Notes: generated from the letters alone by a model not told the origin. 64,000 nucleotides of DNA from Burkholderiales bacterium (GCA_016223165.1 JACRPO010000003.1:62001-126000), one strand, 5' to 3'. Counted from the first letter of the stretch, positions 25,186-34,545 are shown. Program-made: numbers and translations.

Positions 25186-28100
25186 TCACCTGATCACTGT
25201 CAATCCGTTGGAGCTTGCCGAGCATGAGCCCGCGCTGTTGCACACGCGGAAGAACAGCGTGTCGTTGACGGTGCCCGGGTTGATCGACACCGTCAGCCTG
25301 GTGGCGCTGACGATGCTCGGTGAGCCGTTGGTCGTCACCCAGGTGCCGCTGGCGTTGCCGTGCCACTGCACGTAGTTGCCGCTGGCGAAGCCGCTGCCGT
25401 TGATCGTCAGCGTCTGTGCGTTGCCGTTGGCCGTCATGCTCGTCGGGCTGATCGAGCTGATCGTGGGCGTGGTCACCACAGCGGTCACGGTCAGTCCGTT
25501 TGAGCTTGCCGAGCATGAGCCAGCGCTGTTGCACACCCGGAAGAACAGGGTGTCGTTGACGGTGCCCGGGTTGATCGACACCGTCAGTGCGTTGCCGCTG
25601 ATGATGTTCGGCGAGCCGTTGGTGGTCACCCAGGTGCTGCCGTGCCACTGCACGTAGTTGCCACTGGCGAAGCCGCTGCCGTTGATCGTCAGCGTCTGTG
25701 CGTTGCCGTTGGCCGTCATGCTCGTCGGGCTGATCGAGCTGATCGTGGGCGTGGTCACCACGGGCGGCGCGTTACCGCCGAAGGAGACAGAGAAGGTCTG
25801 GATCTGCTTTCGACCAAGGTGATCGATGAGGCTAAGCGTCCAGACAGCGTCGCCGCTCCAGGAGTCACCAGCCGCGACAACCGTGGGCTTCAGCCTAAGC
25901 AGGTCCGGCTTCTGGTCAAGCACCCGACTCAGCCATCTTGCATCACCGCGGGTCCACGATTGCTCACCCGTGGTCGCACCGCCCCACTTCCATTGAATGG
26001 TGTTGATGAGGTCCAGATGGAGGCCCTTCACGTACAAGTCAACCTCAAACGGAGCCGCAGTCGCACGAACACTTCTTCCAGGAGGAGTGAACGCGCCCGA
26101 CGACAGTTCGGTCACAACCGGCGTGGGGAGTTCTGGTGGACGGTACTCAACGTCAACATATCGCAGAACAGACGACCCATTGTTCGATGCGAGGGTGATC
26201 GCCCAACGGTAGACCCCATAAGCGCCGGCGCTAGCGGTGCCGAGCACGACCGGCCGAACAATTGCCGAGCTCCCTGACCTGACCTCAACTCGCCTATCCC
26301 AGTCACCCGGGGTCCACACTTGTCGCGCCGTCGGGCAAGGCGCGCCGTTCGGATCGGTACAGACCAACTCCACTCTGGAGAGCGACTTCAGACCGACGCC
26401 GGTGAACTCGATCTCAGCTTGGTAGGGAACTACCGACGCGACAAGACTTGGTTGAACCAGATCCGCTCGAATCGGGGTTGAGTCAATCGTTGGCGCAGAA
26501 ATTGACCCTGCGTCACATACGGCGTCATCGCAGACCTTCCGCCCGTAGTCGAGAACCTTCGCTACCGCGTCCGAGCCGTGTGCCGCAAAAGCCCCAGCGG
26601 CCGGATTGGTCCAGGCCACAGGTGCAGTGAACCAGTCGATTCGGCCCGGCCGATAGCCGCCCACGAAGGCGGTCGCCGTCACCACCTCGCCTATGAGGAC
26701 CACATGCCAAACGTTCTTGAATGACTGCGGATCGGCACCTCGGAAGTACTGGTCCCACATGCCGCCCACTCCGCAGAGCGGCGCAGAGTTGAATCCGATT
26801 GCGGTCGAGACGCGGTCTGGGCGCCTCAACGCAATATAAGAGGCGAGCCCTCCACCGAGTGAGTGACCTGTAGTCAGGATGGTGTAGCCTGCGTATGGCG
26901 TCTGCGGCAGCGCGTCCACAATCGTGTCAAACGCATTCAAGGCTCCGTGATACTGGGACTCCTTTGTCTTTCCGCAAAAGAACGTGTTAGCCACGTCCAC
27001 CTTGAGGTCAGCAAAGATTTCCCAATCGGTCTGTGTTCCTCGGTATGCGAAGACGACCTGTTGCGACCCGTCATGGACGAACACGTTGAACGCAAGGCCA
27101 CCGACCTGAAATTCGGTCGGGCGGGCAGACGCTGGGAACTTCGTCCAGTCGACTATTCGCCAGCCTCCGGGAAGCGCACGGCCGAGGCTGTCAGTTCGAC
27201 CCTTTAGCGGTTCCGTATCCGAGTCGCCAGGGTCAATCTCATACATGAGCTTGCTGAGATGCGCATAGACGTGCGTCCTGCTGGCAACCACCTGGAGATC
27301 GACATTCGCATCGATGTCAGCCTTGGCCCTCTGCCAAGCGGCATCTGCGGTAAGCGGATACGTAGCCGAACCAACAAAGCTGACGACCGACCTGCTCGCC
27401 GACCCGACCGCCGACGTGACCGCTTCGACACCGGCCACCATCGCTTGAACGAGCGTTGGAGACGAACTGACAGTCGCCACTGTCGAGCCAGCGGTCTGCA
27501 GACTCACATGATTCGGCAGGGCTGCGACAGTGCAACCGATCTGCGCGCCGTAGGACTGGGAGGCGCCGCATCCCAGCGCGTCGGTGGCTGCTAGTTGGGA
27601 GACTGCAGCGTTCATCACTGACAGGCGCTGCTCCGCCAGAGTTGGCTGTGCAGTCGCGAGATCACCAACTTGAATCGGTTTCGTCGACACCGGGTCGGCG
27701 CCGATCAGCGAGCCGACGCCGGCGTTGGCGACCGCGATGTTCGCGCTCGTCAGCCCGCCCGTGCGCTCTGCCAGGGTCGTAGCCAGTTCGGAGAATGGCG
27801 TGAGGTTCGCGGAGAAGGTCGTCGAAGCCGGCGACGTGGTATCTAGCGCGGCACGGAGTACCAGGCCCGACGAGATCGGCACCTCGGCGCCTGTCGCCTC
27901 ATCTCGAGATGTCGTTGCATTGGTGGGCAACAGTTCGAGAAGGGTCACGCCACGGGGCATGCGAAGCGAGAACGCGCCCGAAGAGGAAACGTCCACCTGC
28001 CGAGTGGTCTGGGTCCGTCTTCCAGTTCCATCCAGAAGGGTCGCCCTGACGGCGGCACCAGAAATGGTCCCTTTGGCCGCAGCACCGCTCAACGTGATCT

Positions 28101-28221
28101 CGGCCTCGCCGGGGGGCGGGGTCGCGCCGGGCTGCGCGTCGCCGCCGCCACCGCCACCGCCGCAAGAGAGTAGCGTGGCCAGGACGAAGCCCAGCAACGC
28201 ACAGCCGAGATAACGCCTCAT
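25186..28221 (-). CDS. Lipoprotein with class 3 lipase domain and C-terminal TIG-like repeats
   Basis: 1011 residues. The lipoprotein signal MRRYLGCALLGFVLATLLSC is followed by a run of glycines. GGGAGGA lies just before the ATG. The N-terminal 250 residues contain a carboxypeptidase-like/CalX-like 'ISGAAVRATLLDG' region. The lipase_3 core has VFAYRGTQTDWE and the nucleophile motif GHSLGG at 452-457 (Ser454). The C-terminus has two near-identical 91- to 94-residue repeats with TPTISSISPTSMTANG, similar to IPT/TIG domains. Likely surface-anchored, acting on lipids or esters. No cognate foldase is seen. The repeats at DNA level suggest recent duplication. Confidence 0.85.
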   Translation of the reverse strand: MRRYLGCALLGFVLATLLSCGGGGGGGDAQPGATPPPGEAEITLSGAAAKGTISGAAVRATLLDGTGRRTQTTRQVDVSSSGAFSLRMPRGVTLLELLPTNATTSRDEATGAEVPISSGLVLRAALDTTSPASTTFSANLTPFSELATTLAERTGGLTSANIAVANAGVGSLIGADPVSTKPIQVGDLATAQPTLAEQRLSVMNAAVSQLAATDALGCGASQSYGAQIGCTVAALPNHVSLQTAGSTVATVSSSPTLVQAMVAGVEAVTSAVGSASRSVVSFVGSATYPLTADAAWQRAKADIDANVDLQVVASRTHVYAHLSKLMYEIDPGDSDTEPLKGRTDSLGRALPGGWRIVDWTKFPASARPTEFQVGGLAFNVFVHDGSQQVVFAYRGTQTDWEIFADLKVDVANTFFCGKTKESQYHGALNAFDTIVDALPQTPYAGYTILTTGHSLGGGLASYIALRRPDRVSTAIGFNSAPLCGVGGMWDQYFRGADPQSFKNVWHVVLIGEVVTATAFVGGYRPGRIDWFTAPVAWTNPAAGAFAAHGSDAVAKVLDYGRKVCDDAVCDAGSISAPTIDSTPIRADLVQPSLVASVVPYQAEIEFTGVGLKSLSRVELVCTDPNGAPCPTARQVWTPGDWDRRVEVRSGSSAIVRPVVLGTASAGAYGVYRWAITLASNNGSSVLRYVDVEYRPPELPTPVVTELSSGAFTPPGRSVRATAAPFEVDLYVKGLHLDLINTIQWKWGGATTGEQSWTRGDARWLSRVLDQKPDLLRLKPTVVAAGDSWSGDAVWTLSLIDHLGRKQIQTFSVSFGGNAPPVVTTPTISSISPTSMTANGNAQTLTINGSGFASGNYVQWHGSTWVTTNGSPNIISGNALTVSINPGTVNDTLFFRVCNSAGSCSASSNGLTVTAVVTTPTISSISPTSMTANGNAQTLTINGSGFASGNYVQWHGNASGTWVTTNGSPSIVSATRLTVSINPGTVNDTLFFRVCNSAGSCSASSNGLTVIR
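25198..25761 (-). repeat. Tandem duplication of the TIG-like module
   Basis: Two near-identical copies, about 25198-25479 and 25489-25761. The identical 39-base block at 25441-25479 recurs at 25723-25761, 282 bases (94 codons) away. The copy nearer the stop has a 9-base in-frame insertion coding Ala-Ser-Gly. Confidence 0.85.
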
Positions 28222-28869
28222 CGTGCATCCTCCCTCGCTGATCCTTGCTGGATCTAGTTTGGCGCGAGTCCAACCGAGTGTGCCCGCTACGCGGCGCTAG
28301 CGCCACTCACTTCGGGATCGGCATGCACCCCTCATTTCGGCGGCAGGAGTTACCCGGGCACTCCATCCGAACGCCTCGCCGATCGACCTGCCTCACACAC
28401 AAAGCCGGAGCACGGCGGCCTGGACGGCTGTCTGACGGCGGCTACGGCATCCAGCCCTCAGTGCACGAGGATCTTCGCGATTCACGGACGCTCTGGGATC
28501 GCCGCATTGGCTGCAACTCGGGCAGCGCTGCATATCGATGTCAATACGGGCTCAAGCGGTCGGGCCACCGATACGGGCCGTCCGGCCCTGGGCGAGCGCG
28601 GCCTCGCCATCGTTGCGGCTGCGACACCCGGTCGCCTCTTCTGCCTGCGCTGGTACTTGGGGAGTCAGCAGCGCCCGCAGCTTGGCCTTGGGCACAAGCA
28701 CCCCATGAAACGGATCAGGTGCAGGCGGTCGTGCTCAGCGGCGCCCAGAGCGGCCACGTTTCGCGGAGCTGTCGTTCATTGGCTCGGCGACGCAAGGGCG
28801 CGATTCCATACTTTCTTCATACCATGAACGAAAACGGCGCCAAGAAGCGCCGTAAGTCGTTGATCCTGC
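28222..28869. other. 648-base gap between the accessory region and tRNA-Val
   Basis: The right end of the accessory region. It contains the promoter of the class 3 lipase lipoprotein and the tRNA-Val terminator (28829-28853). No coding frame is convincing. A plus-strand frame that runs through the tRNA and ends in GAGFEPATPAV is the well-known artefact of translating a tRNA in antisense. Confidence 0.6.
28829..28853 (-). terminator. Rho-independent terminator after tRNA-Val
   Basis: Read on the minus strand: ACGGCGC, six-base loop, GCGCCGT, then TTTTC. The 7-bp GC-rich stem (28834-28853) followed by Ts lies 16 bases past the tRNA 3' end. Confidence 0.8.
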
Positions 28870-28944
28870 TGGTGGGCGGTGCAGGGTTCGAACCTGCGAC
28901 CCCTGCCGTGTGAAGGCAGTGCTCTACCGCTGAGCTAACCGCCC
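28870..28944 (-). tRNA. tRNA-Val (anticodon CAC)
   Basis: 75 bases including an encoded CCA. The acceptor stem is GGGCGG/CCGCCC, the D-arm contains TAGCTCAGCGGTAGAGC, the anticodon stem CTGCC/GGCAG frames loop TTCACAC (anticodon CAC, reads GUG), and the T-arm contains GGTTCGAACC. Its 3' end points into the accessory region. tRNA 3' ends are common integration sites, but no second copy of the 3' end was found in the window. Confidence 0.97.
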
Positions 28945-29116
28945 GGTGGTGCCGGCGCTGCGTGGCGCAGTGCGGCCTCCGGAAGAGGCGCGCATTATGC
29001 CATGCGGTCCGCGGCGCACTGCGCGAGCCGCCGGCCTGCCACCGGCCGGCTCACCCAGGCTTCACCCCGCTCGCGCAGGCTCCACGCGGGCTCCGCGCGC
29101 CGGCTCCACACCGCCT

Positions 29117-29824
29117 TCACGCCGGCACGAGCGCTCGATAAAGCGTCTTGCCGCCGCAGGCCTTGTCGAGGTCGGCGAGCAGCGCCTCGTGCAGGGCCTC
29201 CTCGTCGGCGCTCGGCTCGATCACCGGCAGGATCAGCGTCGACAGGTCGAGCTGCGGCAGGGCCACGGCGCCACCGGTCTCGTCGCCGGCGTCGATGACG
29301 AGCGACTTCTGCCCGCGCGTCATGCGCACGTAGACCTCGGCCAGCAGGCCGGCGTCGAGCAGCGCGCCGTGGTACTCGCGCGCCGAGTTGTCGACCTCGA
29401 GGCGCTTGCACAAGGCGTCGAGCGAGTTGCCTTTGCCCGGGAACAGCTCGCGCGCCATGAGCAGGCTGTCGGTGACGGCACCGACGACCTCGGCCACGCG
29501 CGGGTGGCCGAGCCGCTCGAACTCGGCATCGAGAAAGCCGGTGTCGAACTCGGCGTTGTGGATGACGAGTTCGGCGCCGGCGATGAAATCGGCCAGTTCC
29601 TGCGCGATCTGCGCGAAGGTCGGCTTGTCGGCGAGGAACTCGTCCGTGAGGCCGTGCACCTTGAGCGCGTCGGGGTGGCTCGACCGGCCGGGGTTCACGT
29701 AGTGGTGCAGCGTGCGGCCGGAGAGCCGCCGGCCCACCATCTCGATGCAGCCGATCTCGACGATGCGGTCGCCCTGCTCGGCGGAGAGGCCGGTGGTTTC
29801 GGTATCGAGAAAGACCTGGCGCAT
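29117..29824 (-). CDS. dnaQ: DNA polymerase III epsilon subunit (3'-5' proofreading exonuclease)
   Basis: 235 residues. DEDDh exonuclease residues are D7 and E9 in DTET, D94 in HNAEFD, H152 and D157 in HGALLDAGLLAEVY. It proofreads DNA in the Pol III core with alpha and theta. The neighbouring minus-strand tRNA-Val immediately downstream matches the common betaproteobacterial arrangement. Length and motifs are normal. Confidence 0.97.
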   Translation of the reverse strand: MRQVFLDTETTGLSAEQGDRIVEIGCIEMVGRRLSGRTLHHYVNPGRSSHPDALKVHGLTDEFLADKPTFAQIAQELADFIAGAELVIHNAEFDTGFLDAEFERLGHPRVAEVVGAVTDSLLMARELFPGKGNSLDALCKRLEVDNSAREYHGALLDAGLLAEVYVRMTRGQKSLVIDAGDETGGAVALPQLDLSTLILPVIEPSADEEALHEALLADLDKACGGKTLYRALVPA

Positions 29825-29833
29825 GCGCTCGGC

Positions 29834-30667
29834 TCAGGCTTTCGGCGCGCGACCGCGCTGCGCCGGCTGCGGATCGGGGTTGCGCCCGAACCACCACCAC
29901 AGGCCGGCACCCAGCAGCATCATCGGCACGCACAGCCACTGCCCCATGCTGAGATTGAGCGCCAGCAGGCCGAGGAAGACATCGGGCTCGCGGAAATACT
30001 CGACGACGAATCGCATCAGGCCGTAGAGGAAGACGAAGGCCGAGGCCACCTGGCCGCGTGCGCGCGGCTTGCGGCCGTACAGCCACAGCAGCACGAAGAG
30101 CAGCAGGCCCTCGAGCGCGAACTGGTACAGCTGCGAGGGATGGCGCGGGATGTCGGTGCGGCTTTGCGGGAACATCATCGCCCAGGGCAGCGAGGGGTCG
30201 GCCGCGCGCCCCCAGAGCTCGCCGTTGATGAAGTTGCCGATGCGCCCCGAGGCGAGGCCTGTGGGGATGCACGGCGCCGCGAGGTCCATCACGTCGAGGA
30301 AGGAGCGGCCGCGCATCTTCGCGTAGCCGGCCATCGCCAGCGTCACGCCGATGAGGCCGCCGTGGAACGACATGCCGCCTTTCCACACCGCGAAGATCTC
30401 GAGCGGGTTGGCCAGGTAGTGGCCCGGCTTGTAGAAGAAGACGTAGCCCAGGCGCCCGCCGATGACGACGCCGAGCACGCCCCAGAAGAGCAGGTCGTCG
30501 ACATCGGGCCGCACCCAGCCCCGGCTGGCGAACTGCGGCATCTTCACCCGCAGCGAAGCGAGCCACAGGAAGAGCACGAAAGCGACGAGGTAGGTGAGCC
30601 CGTACCAGTGGATCTGGATGGGCCCGAGCGAGAGCGCGACGGGGTCGAACTGCGGGTGCACGAGCAT
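29834..30667 (-). CDS. lgt: Prolipoprotein diacylglyceryl transferase
   Basis: 277 residues, inner-membrane enzyme that transfers diacylglycerol from phosphatidylglycerol to the lipobox cysteine. Signature pieces are [22 protein letters not shown] and RHPSQLYQF, with several hydrophobic segments (for example [14 protein letters not shown]). Nine bases separate its stop from the dnaQ start. It would process the three lipoproteins at 21-28 kb. Divergent from ilvD. Confidence 0.97.
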   Translation of the reverse strand: MLVHPQFDPVALSLGPIQIHWYGLTYLVAFVLFLWLASLRVKMPQFASRGWVRPDVDDLLFWGVLGVVIGGRLGYVFFYKPGHYLANPLEIFAVWKGGMSFHGGLIGVTLAMAGYAKMRGRSFLDVMDLAAPCIPTGLASGRIGNFINGELWGRAADPSLPWAMMFPQSRTDIPRHPSQLYQFALEGLLLFVLLWLYGRKPRARGQVASAFVFLYGLMRFVVEYFREPDVFLGLLALNLSMGQWLCVPMMLLGAGLWWWFGRNPDPQPAQRGRAPKA

Positions 30668-30711
30668 GGCGGCGCATCATAAGCGGCGCCCTCGCCGCGG
30701 CCGGGGCGCGC

Positions 30712-30738
30712 CGTGGCCGCCGTGGCCGCCGTGGCCGC
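30712..30738. repeat. Three tandem 9-base units between lgt and ilvD
   Basis: CGTGGCCGC occurs three times in a row, followed by two copies of CGCGACCCC-type sequence. Simple GC-rich tandem repeat upstream of both divergent genes; a TATAGT at 30765-30770 could be the ilvD -10 box, without a convincing -35. Confidence 0.6.
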
Positions 30739-30814
30739 CGCGACCCCCGCCGCGACCCCACCGCTATAGTGCGCAGTCCCCGTCCCGCCTCTCCCGCAGC
30801 CAGATCGCCCGACC

Positions 30815-32497
30815 ATGACCACCCCCGCCAACCGCCGCAGCCGCAACATCACCGAAGGGGTGGCCCGCGCGCCCAATCGCAGCATGTACTACGCGATGGG
30901 CTACCAGGAAACGGACTTCGGCAAGCCGATGATCGGCATCGCCAACGGCCACAGCACGATCACGCCGTGCAACAGCGGCCTGCAGCGGCTGGCCGACGCG
31001 GCCGAGGCCGAGCTCAAGGCGAGCGGCGCCAACCCGCAGGTCTTCGGCGTGCCCACCATCAGCGACGGCATGGCCATGGGCACCGAGGGCATGAAGTACA
31101 GCCTCGTGTCGCGCGAGGTGATCGCCGACTGTGTGGAGACCTGCGCCGGCGGCCAGTGGATGGACGGCGTGCTCGTCATCGGCGGCTGCGACAAGAACAT
31201 GCCCGGCGGCATGATGGGCATGCTGCGCGCCAACGTGCCCGCGGTCTACGTTTACGGCGGCACCATCCTGCCCGGCAAGTACAAGGGGCAGGACCTCAAC
31301 ATCGTCAGCGTCTTCGAGGCCGTCGGCCAGTTCAGCGCCGGCAAGATGAGCGAAGAGGACTTCTGCCAGATCGAGCGCCGCGCCATCCCGGGCAGCGGCA
31401 GCTGCGGCGGCATGTACACGGCCAACACGATGAGCAGCGCCTTCGAGGCGCTCGGCATGAGCCTGCCCTTCGCGAGCACGATGGCCAACGTCGAGGACCC
31501 CATCGTCGAGCACACGAAGGCGGCGGCGCGCGCGCTGGTGGCCGCGGTGAAGGCCGACCTGAAGCCGCGCGACATCGTCACCCGGCAGAGCATCGAGAAC
31601 GCGATCGCGGTGGTCATGGCCACCGGCGGCAGCACGAACGCGGTGCTGCACTTCCTGGCCATCGCGCATGCCGCGGGGGTGCCCTGGAGCATCGACGACT
31701 TCGAGCGCGTGCGCCGCAAGGTGCCGGTGCTGTGCGACCTGAAGCCGAGCGGCAAGTACCTCGCCATCGACCTGCACCGCGCCGGCGGCATCCCGGTGGT
31801 GATGAAGGGGCTGCTGGAGGCCGGGCTGCTGCACGGCGACTGCATCACCATCACCGGCAGGACGGTGGCGCAGAACCTCGCCGAAGTGGCGCCGCTGCGC
31901 GCCGACCAGGAGGTGATCCGTCCGCTCTCGAAGCCGCTGTACGCGCAGGGCCACCTCGCCATCCTCAAGGGCAACCTGAGCCCCGAGGGCTGCGTGGCCA
32001 AGATCACCGGCCTCAAGAGCCCGGTGATGACCGGCCCGGCGCGCGTGTTCGACGACGAACAGAGCGCGCTTGCCGCCATCATGGAAGGCCGCATCAAGGC
32101 CGGCGACGTGATGGTGCTGCGCTACCTCGGCCCGCAGGGCGGCCCCGGCATGCCGGAGATGCTGGCGCCGACCAGCGCCCTCGTCGGCCAGGGCCTGGGC
32201 GAGAGCGTCGGTCTCGTCACCGACGGCCGCTTCTCCGGCGGCACCTGGGGCATGGTGGTCGGGCACGTGGCGCCCGAAGCCTACGCCGGCGGGCTCATCG
32301 CCTTCGTGCGCGAGGGCGACACGATCACCATCGACGCGCACGAACTGCTGCTGCAGCTGAACGTGGACGAGCCCGAGATCGCGCGCCGCCGCGCCGCCTG
32401 GAAGCAACCTGCCCCGCGCTATACGCGCGGCGTGCTCGCCAAGTTCGCGCGCAATGCCACGAGCGCCAGCCGCGGCGCGGTGCTCGACGGCGAATGA
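30815..32497 (+). CDS. ilvD: Dihydroxy-acid dehydratase
   Basis: 560 residues. Catalyses dehydration of dihydroxy acids to 2-oxo acids in isoleucine and valine synthesis. Iron-sulfur cluster cysteines and signature blocks are seen: [15 protein letters not shown] near residue 127 and [20 protein letters not shown] near 194. [20 protein letters not shown] near 470 is the second signature. Full length. Single gene, divergent from lgt. Confidence 0.98.
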   Translation: MTTPANRRSRNITEGVARAPNRSMYYAMGYQETDFGKPMIGIANGHSTITPCNSGLQRLADAAEAELKASGANPQVFGVPTISDGMAMGTEGMKYSLVSREVIADCVETCAGGQWMDGVLVIGGCDKNMPGGMMGMLRANVPAVYVYGGTILPGKYKGQDLNIVSVFEAVGQFSAGKMSEEDFCQIERRAIPGSGSCGGMYTANTMSSAFEALGMSLPFASTMANVEDPIVEHTKAAARALVAAVKADLKPRDIVTRQSIENAIAVVMATGGSTNAVLHFLAIAHAAGVPWSIDDFERVRRKVPVLCDLKPSGKYLAIDLHRAGGIPVVMKGLLEAGLLHGDCITITGRTVAQNLAEVAPLRADQEVIRPLSKPLYAQGHLAILKGNLSPEGCVAKITGLKSPVMTGPARVFDDEQSALAAIMEGRIKAGDVMVLRYLGPQGGPGMPEMLAPTSALVGQGLGESVGLVTDGRFSGGTWGMVVGHVAPEAYAGGLIAFVREGDTITIDAHELLLQLNVDEPEIARRRAAWKQPAPRYTRGVLAKFARNATSASRGAVLDGE

Positions 32498-32519
32498 GCG
32501 GCGCGATTGAGCAGCGCAA

Positions 32520-32542
32520 CTGAGCGGCGCCGCGCCGCTCAG
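32520..32542. terminator. Hairpin between convergent ilvD and Trp-rich gene
   Basis: CTGAGCGGCG, loop CCG, CGCCGCTCAG: a perfect 10-bp stem that overlaps the stop of the Trp-rich gene and lies 22 bases after the ilvD stop. No T-run on either side, so intrinsic termination is uncertain. Confidence 0.5.
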
Positions 32543-32910
32543 AGCGTCGGGTCCTGGCGCCGGCCGAGGTCGCGGTCTTCGCTCTGCTCGAGCGCGCCGG
32601 CGCTGGTGCGCACGGCCGAGTCGCTCGGCGAGTGGCCGCTACTGCGGCGCGACTTGCGGCCCTTCGGGCCGAGGCCCAGCGCCTCCATCGCCTTGTCGCG
32701 CCGGTCGATCTTGCGCTGCTCCATGCGCTCGATGGCCTTGCGCTGGGTGCGGCCGGTCGCGTCGGACCAGCTCCACCAGACGAGTGCGGCGAAGAACGGC
32801 AAGCCGAACTTCCACAGGTCGCCGAGCAGGTCGAAGTTCCAGCTCGCCGGAGGCCCGATGCCGGTCCAGTTCATCACCAACAGGATGACGCCGATGACGG
32901 CGAACAGCAT
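32539..32910 (-). CDS. Small Trp-rich protein (TIGR04438 family)
   Basis: 123 residues: an N-terminal membrane segment (MLFAVIGVILLVMNW), then WNFDLLGDLWKFGLPFFAALVWWSWSDATGR, rich in tryptophan. A charged tail follows, with RRDKAMEALGLG and a poorly conserved Ser/Arg-rich end. This family is known mainly from betaproteobacteria; its function is unknown. The start codon shares two bases with the start of the divergent cytochrome gene. Confidence 0.9.
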   Translation of the reverse strand: MLFAVIGVILLVMNWTGIGPPASWNFDLLGDLWKFGLPFFAALVWWSWSDATGRTQRKAIERMEQRKIDRRDKAMEALGLGPKGRKSRRSSGHSPSDSAVRTSAGALEQSEDRDLGRRQDPTL

Positions 32911-33287
32911 GGCTCAACGTTCCGCGCAGGAGGAGGCTTCACTCTACCGCATCGCCGCCGCGGCGGTGGCGCTGTTCGCCAGCGCTGCAGCGCTGTGGAC
33001 CACCCCGCTGCCCGCGCGGGCCTCCGAGGCGCTGGCGCGCCAGCGCAACTGCCTCAACTGCCACGGCATGGAGCGCAAGATCGTCGGCCCGGGCTTCAAG
33101 CAGGTGGCCGAGCGTTATTCTGGCAAGAAGGAAGCGCCGGTCTACCTCGCCGAGAAAATCGTCAAGGGCGGGGCAGGTGCCTGGGGGCCGGTGGCGATGG
33201 CGGCCAACCTGCAGGTTTCGCGCCAGGAGGCCAGAGCGTCTCGCGCTCTGGGTGCTGTCGTTGAAGCCGGCGCCGGCCGGGCGCTGA
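32909..33287 (+). pseudogene. Frameshifted class I c-type cytochrome
   Basis: Signal-like N-terminus (IAAAAVALFASAAALW, cleavage near ARASEA), then the haem motif CLNCH, VGPGFKQVAERYSGKK, and a WGPVAMAANLQV block with the expected Met ligand. After QVSRQEA the frame breaks. A single extra A at 33233 shifts it, and the neighbouring frame restores ERLALWVLSLKPAPAGR and a stop at 33285-33287, exactly the C-terminus expected of this family. Intact it would be about 125 residues. Either a true mutation or a sequencing error. The start overlaps the divergent gene's start and the ribosome-binding site is unclear. Confidence 0.75.
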
Positions 33288-33464
33288 GGCGCTCGGCCGG
33301 GCGACCACAGGCTGGGCCTCTGCCGAGCCTGCGAAGCTCAAGACGCGAAGCCACGGCCGCACAGTTCGCACTCGGGACAGGCCGCAACCATAGCCTCGGC
33401 GGTGGCACGCCCGGCGATCCCCCTCGTTGGGACGGGTCGAAGGGCCGGAATTGGCGGCGGCCCA

Positions 33465-34457
33465 TCAACCCCGCCAGCGCGACGGCGCGGCGCGCATGTG
33501 CCGGACAAACCAGCGCGAGAAAGAGCTGAGCGTCGCGAACCCGAGCAGCCCGGCGATCTGCGTCATGCTCAACGCGCCGCCGGCCAGATACTGGCGTGCG
33601 AGTTCGAGCCGCGCCTGTGCCAACAGCTCGCCGTAGCGTTCGCCGCCGGCGGCCAACTGGCGGGTGAGCGTGCGCCGGCTGACGCCGAGTTCGGCGGCCA
33701 CCGCGCTCGAGGTGCACGAGCCGGCCGGCAGCAACCGGTTGATCGCGCTGCGCACGCGGTGCGCATCGGTCTTGCCGACCCCGGCATCGCGCAGCGCAGG
33801 CATGTTGGCGTAGCGCCGCAGCCGGCTGTCGGCCAGCGGCACCGGCTGGTCGAGGGCGCTGGAGGGCAGCACCACGGCGTTGCTGTCCATCTCGAAATGC
33901 ACCGGGCAGCCGAACAGGCGGCGGTGCGGCCGGTCGGTGGCCGCGCAGCGATGGATGAACATCACTCGGGTGGGCCGCCAGGCCGTGCCCATGAAGCCGC
34001 GCAGCAGGTGCACCAGCCCGCCCAGCGCCGACTCGGTGGCCTGGCGCACCAGCAACTCGCCACCGCTGTGGACGTCGATGCGAACGACGGCGAGTCCAGG
34101 CGATTCGTGCAGGTTCAACTCGATGCAGGTGCTATGCATCGACAGGTTGCCGGCCAGGCGCTGCAACGCCGAGCGCACGTTGGGTTCGTCGCGGATCAGC
34201 GCCCCCAGCGCCCCCAGCGAAGACAGCTGCGAGCCTCGCTGCGAAAGGCGCAGGCCCAGGTCCGGCGTGCCCGAGATCGCCGCCGCCAGCTCGAGCAGGC
34301 GATACGCTTTCACCGCCGGGATCACCATGTCGGGCGAGCGCAAGCAACGCGGCGCCAGCCCGACGCGGCGCACGAGCGCGAGTGCATCGAGTTGCAGGTC
34401 GGCGGCCAGGCGTTCGAAGCCTGCCAGCACCGCGGCGCGCACGACAGGGGGGTTCAC
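33465..34457 (-). CDS. AraC-family transcriptional regulator (Arabinose_bd/OruR type)
   Basis: 330 residues from the GTG at 34457 (VNPPVVRAAVLAGFERLAAD), which gives the usual length and leaves room for the divergent gene. The N-terminal effector/dimer domain of the Arabinose_bd type is followed by a C-terminal double helix-turn-helix, SCTSSAVAAELGVSRRTLTR and LSMTQIAGLLGFATLSSFSR. Likely regulates the divergent TctC-hydrolase pair. Longer upstream frame is rejected because it overlaps the tctC gene. Confidence 0.88.
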   Translation of the reverse strand: MNPPVVRAAVLAGFERLAADLQLDALALVRRVGLAPRCLRSPDMVIPAVKAYRLLELAAAISGTPDLGLRLSQRGSQLSSLGALGALIRDEPNVRSALQRLAGNLSMHSTCIELNLHESPGLAVVRIDVHSGGELLVRQATESALGGLVHLLRGFMGTAWRPTRVMFIHRCAATDRPHRRLFGCPVHFEMDSNAVVLPSSALDQPVPLADSRLRRYANMPALRDAGVGKTDAHRVRSAINRLLPAGSCTSSAVAAELGVSRRTLTRQLAAGGERYGELLAQARLELARQYLAGGALSMTQIAGLLGFATLSSFSRWFVRHMRAAPSRWRG

Positions 34458-34514
34458 CGTGGCCCGGAATGCTAATCGCGTGGCGCGATCCGACAAGTGC
34501 GCCGCGGTGAACAA

Positions 34515-34545
34515 GCGCACTGTGCGACACAGCGCAACAGTGCGC
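34515..34545. promoter_or_regulatory. Inverted repeat between the AraC gene and tctC
   Basis: Perfect 9-base arms GCGCACTGT (34515-34523) and ACAGTGCGC (34537-34545) with a 13-base spacer. They lie between the divergent regulator and TctC starts, 61 bases before the TctC ATG. A further GTGCGC upstream may form part of the same site. Candidate operator. Confidence 0.45.

Noticed and set aside
20101-28826. The 12-base word TCTTCATACCAT at 20101 and about 28815 as attachment-site pair
   Set aside because: Only 12 bases, AT-rich and not next to the integrase or a tRNA end in a consistent way; expected by chance at this level of searching.
28245-28913. 222-codon plus-strand frame ending LVGGAGFEPATPAV
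   Set aside because: Its end is the antisense translation of tRNA-Val, a classic false-gene signature.
30712-30738. Tandem 9-base repeat as a CRISPR-like or regulatory array
   Set aside because: Three contiguous GC-rich units without spacers; simple-sequence expansion. No CRISPR array was seen anywhere in the window.
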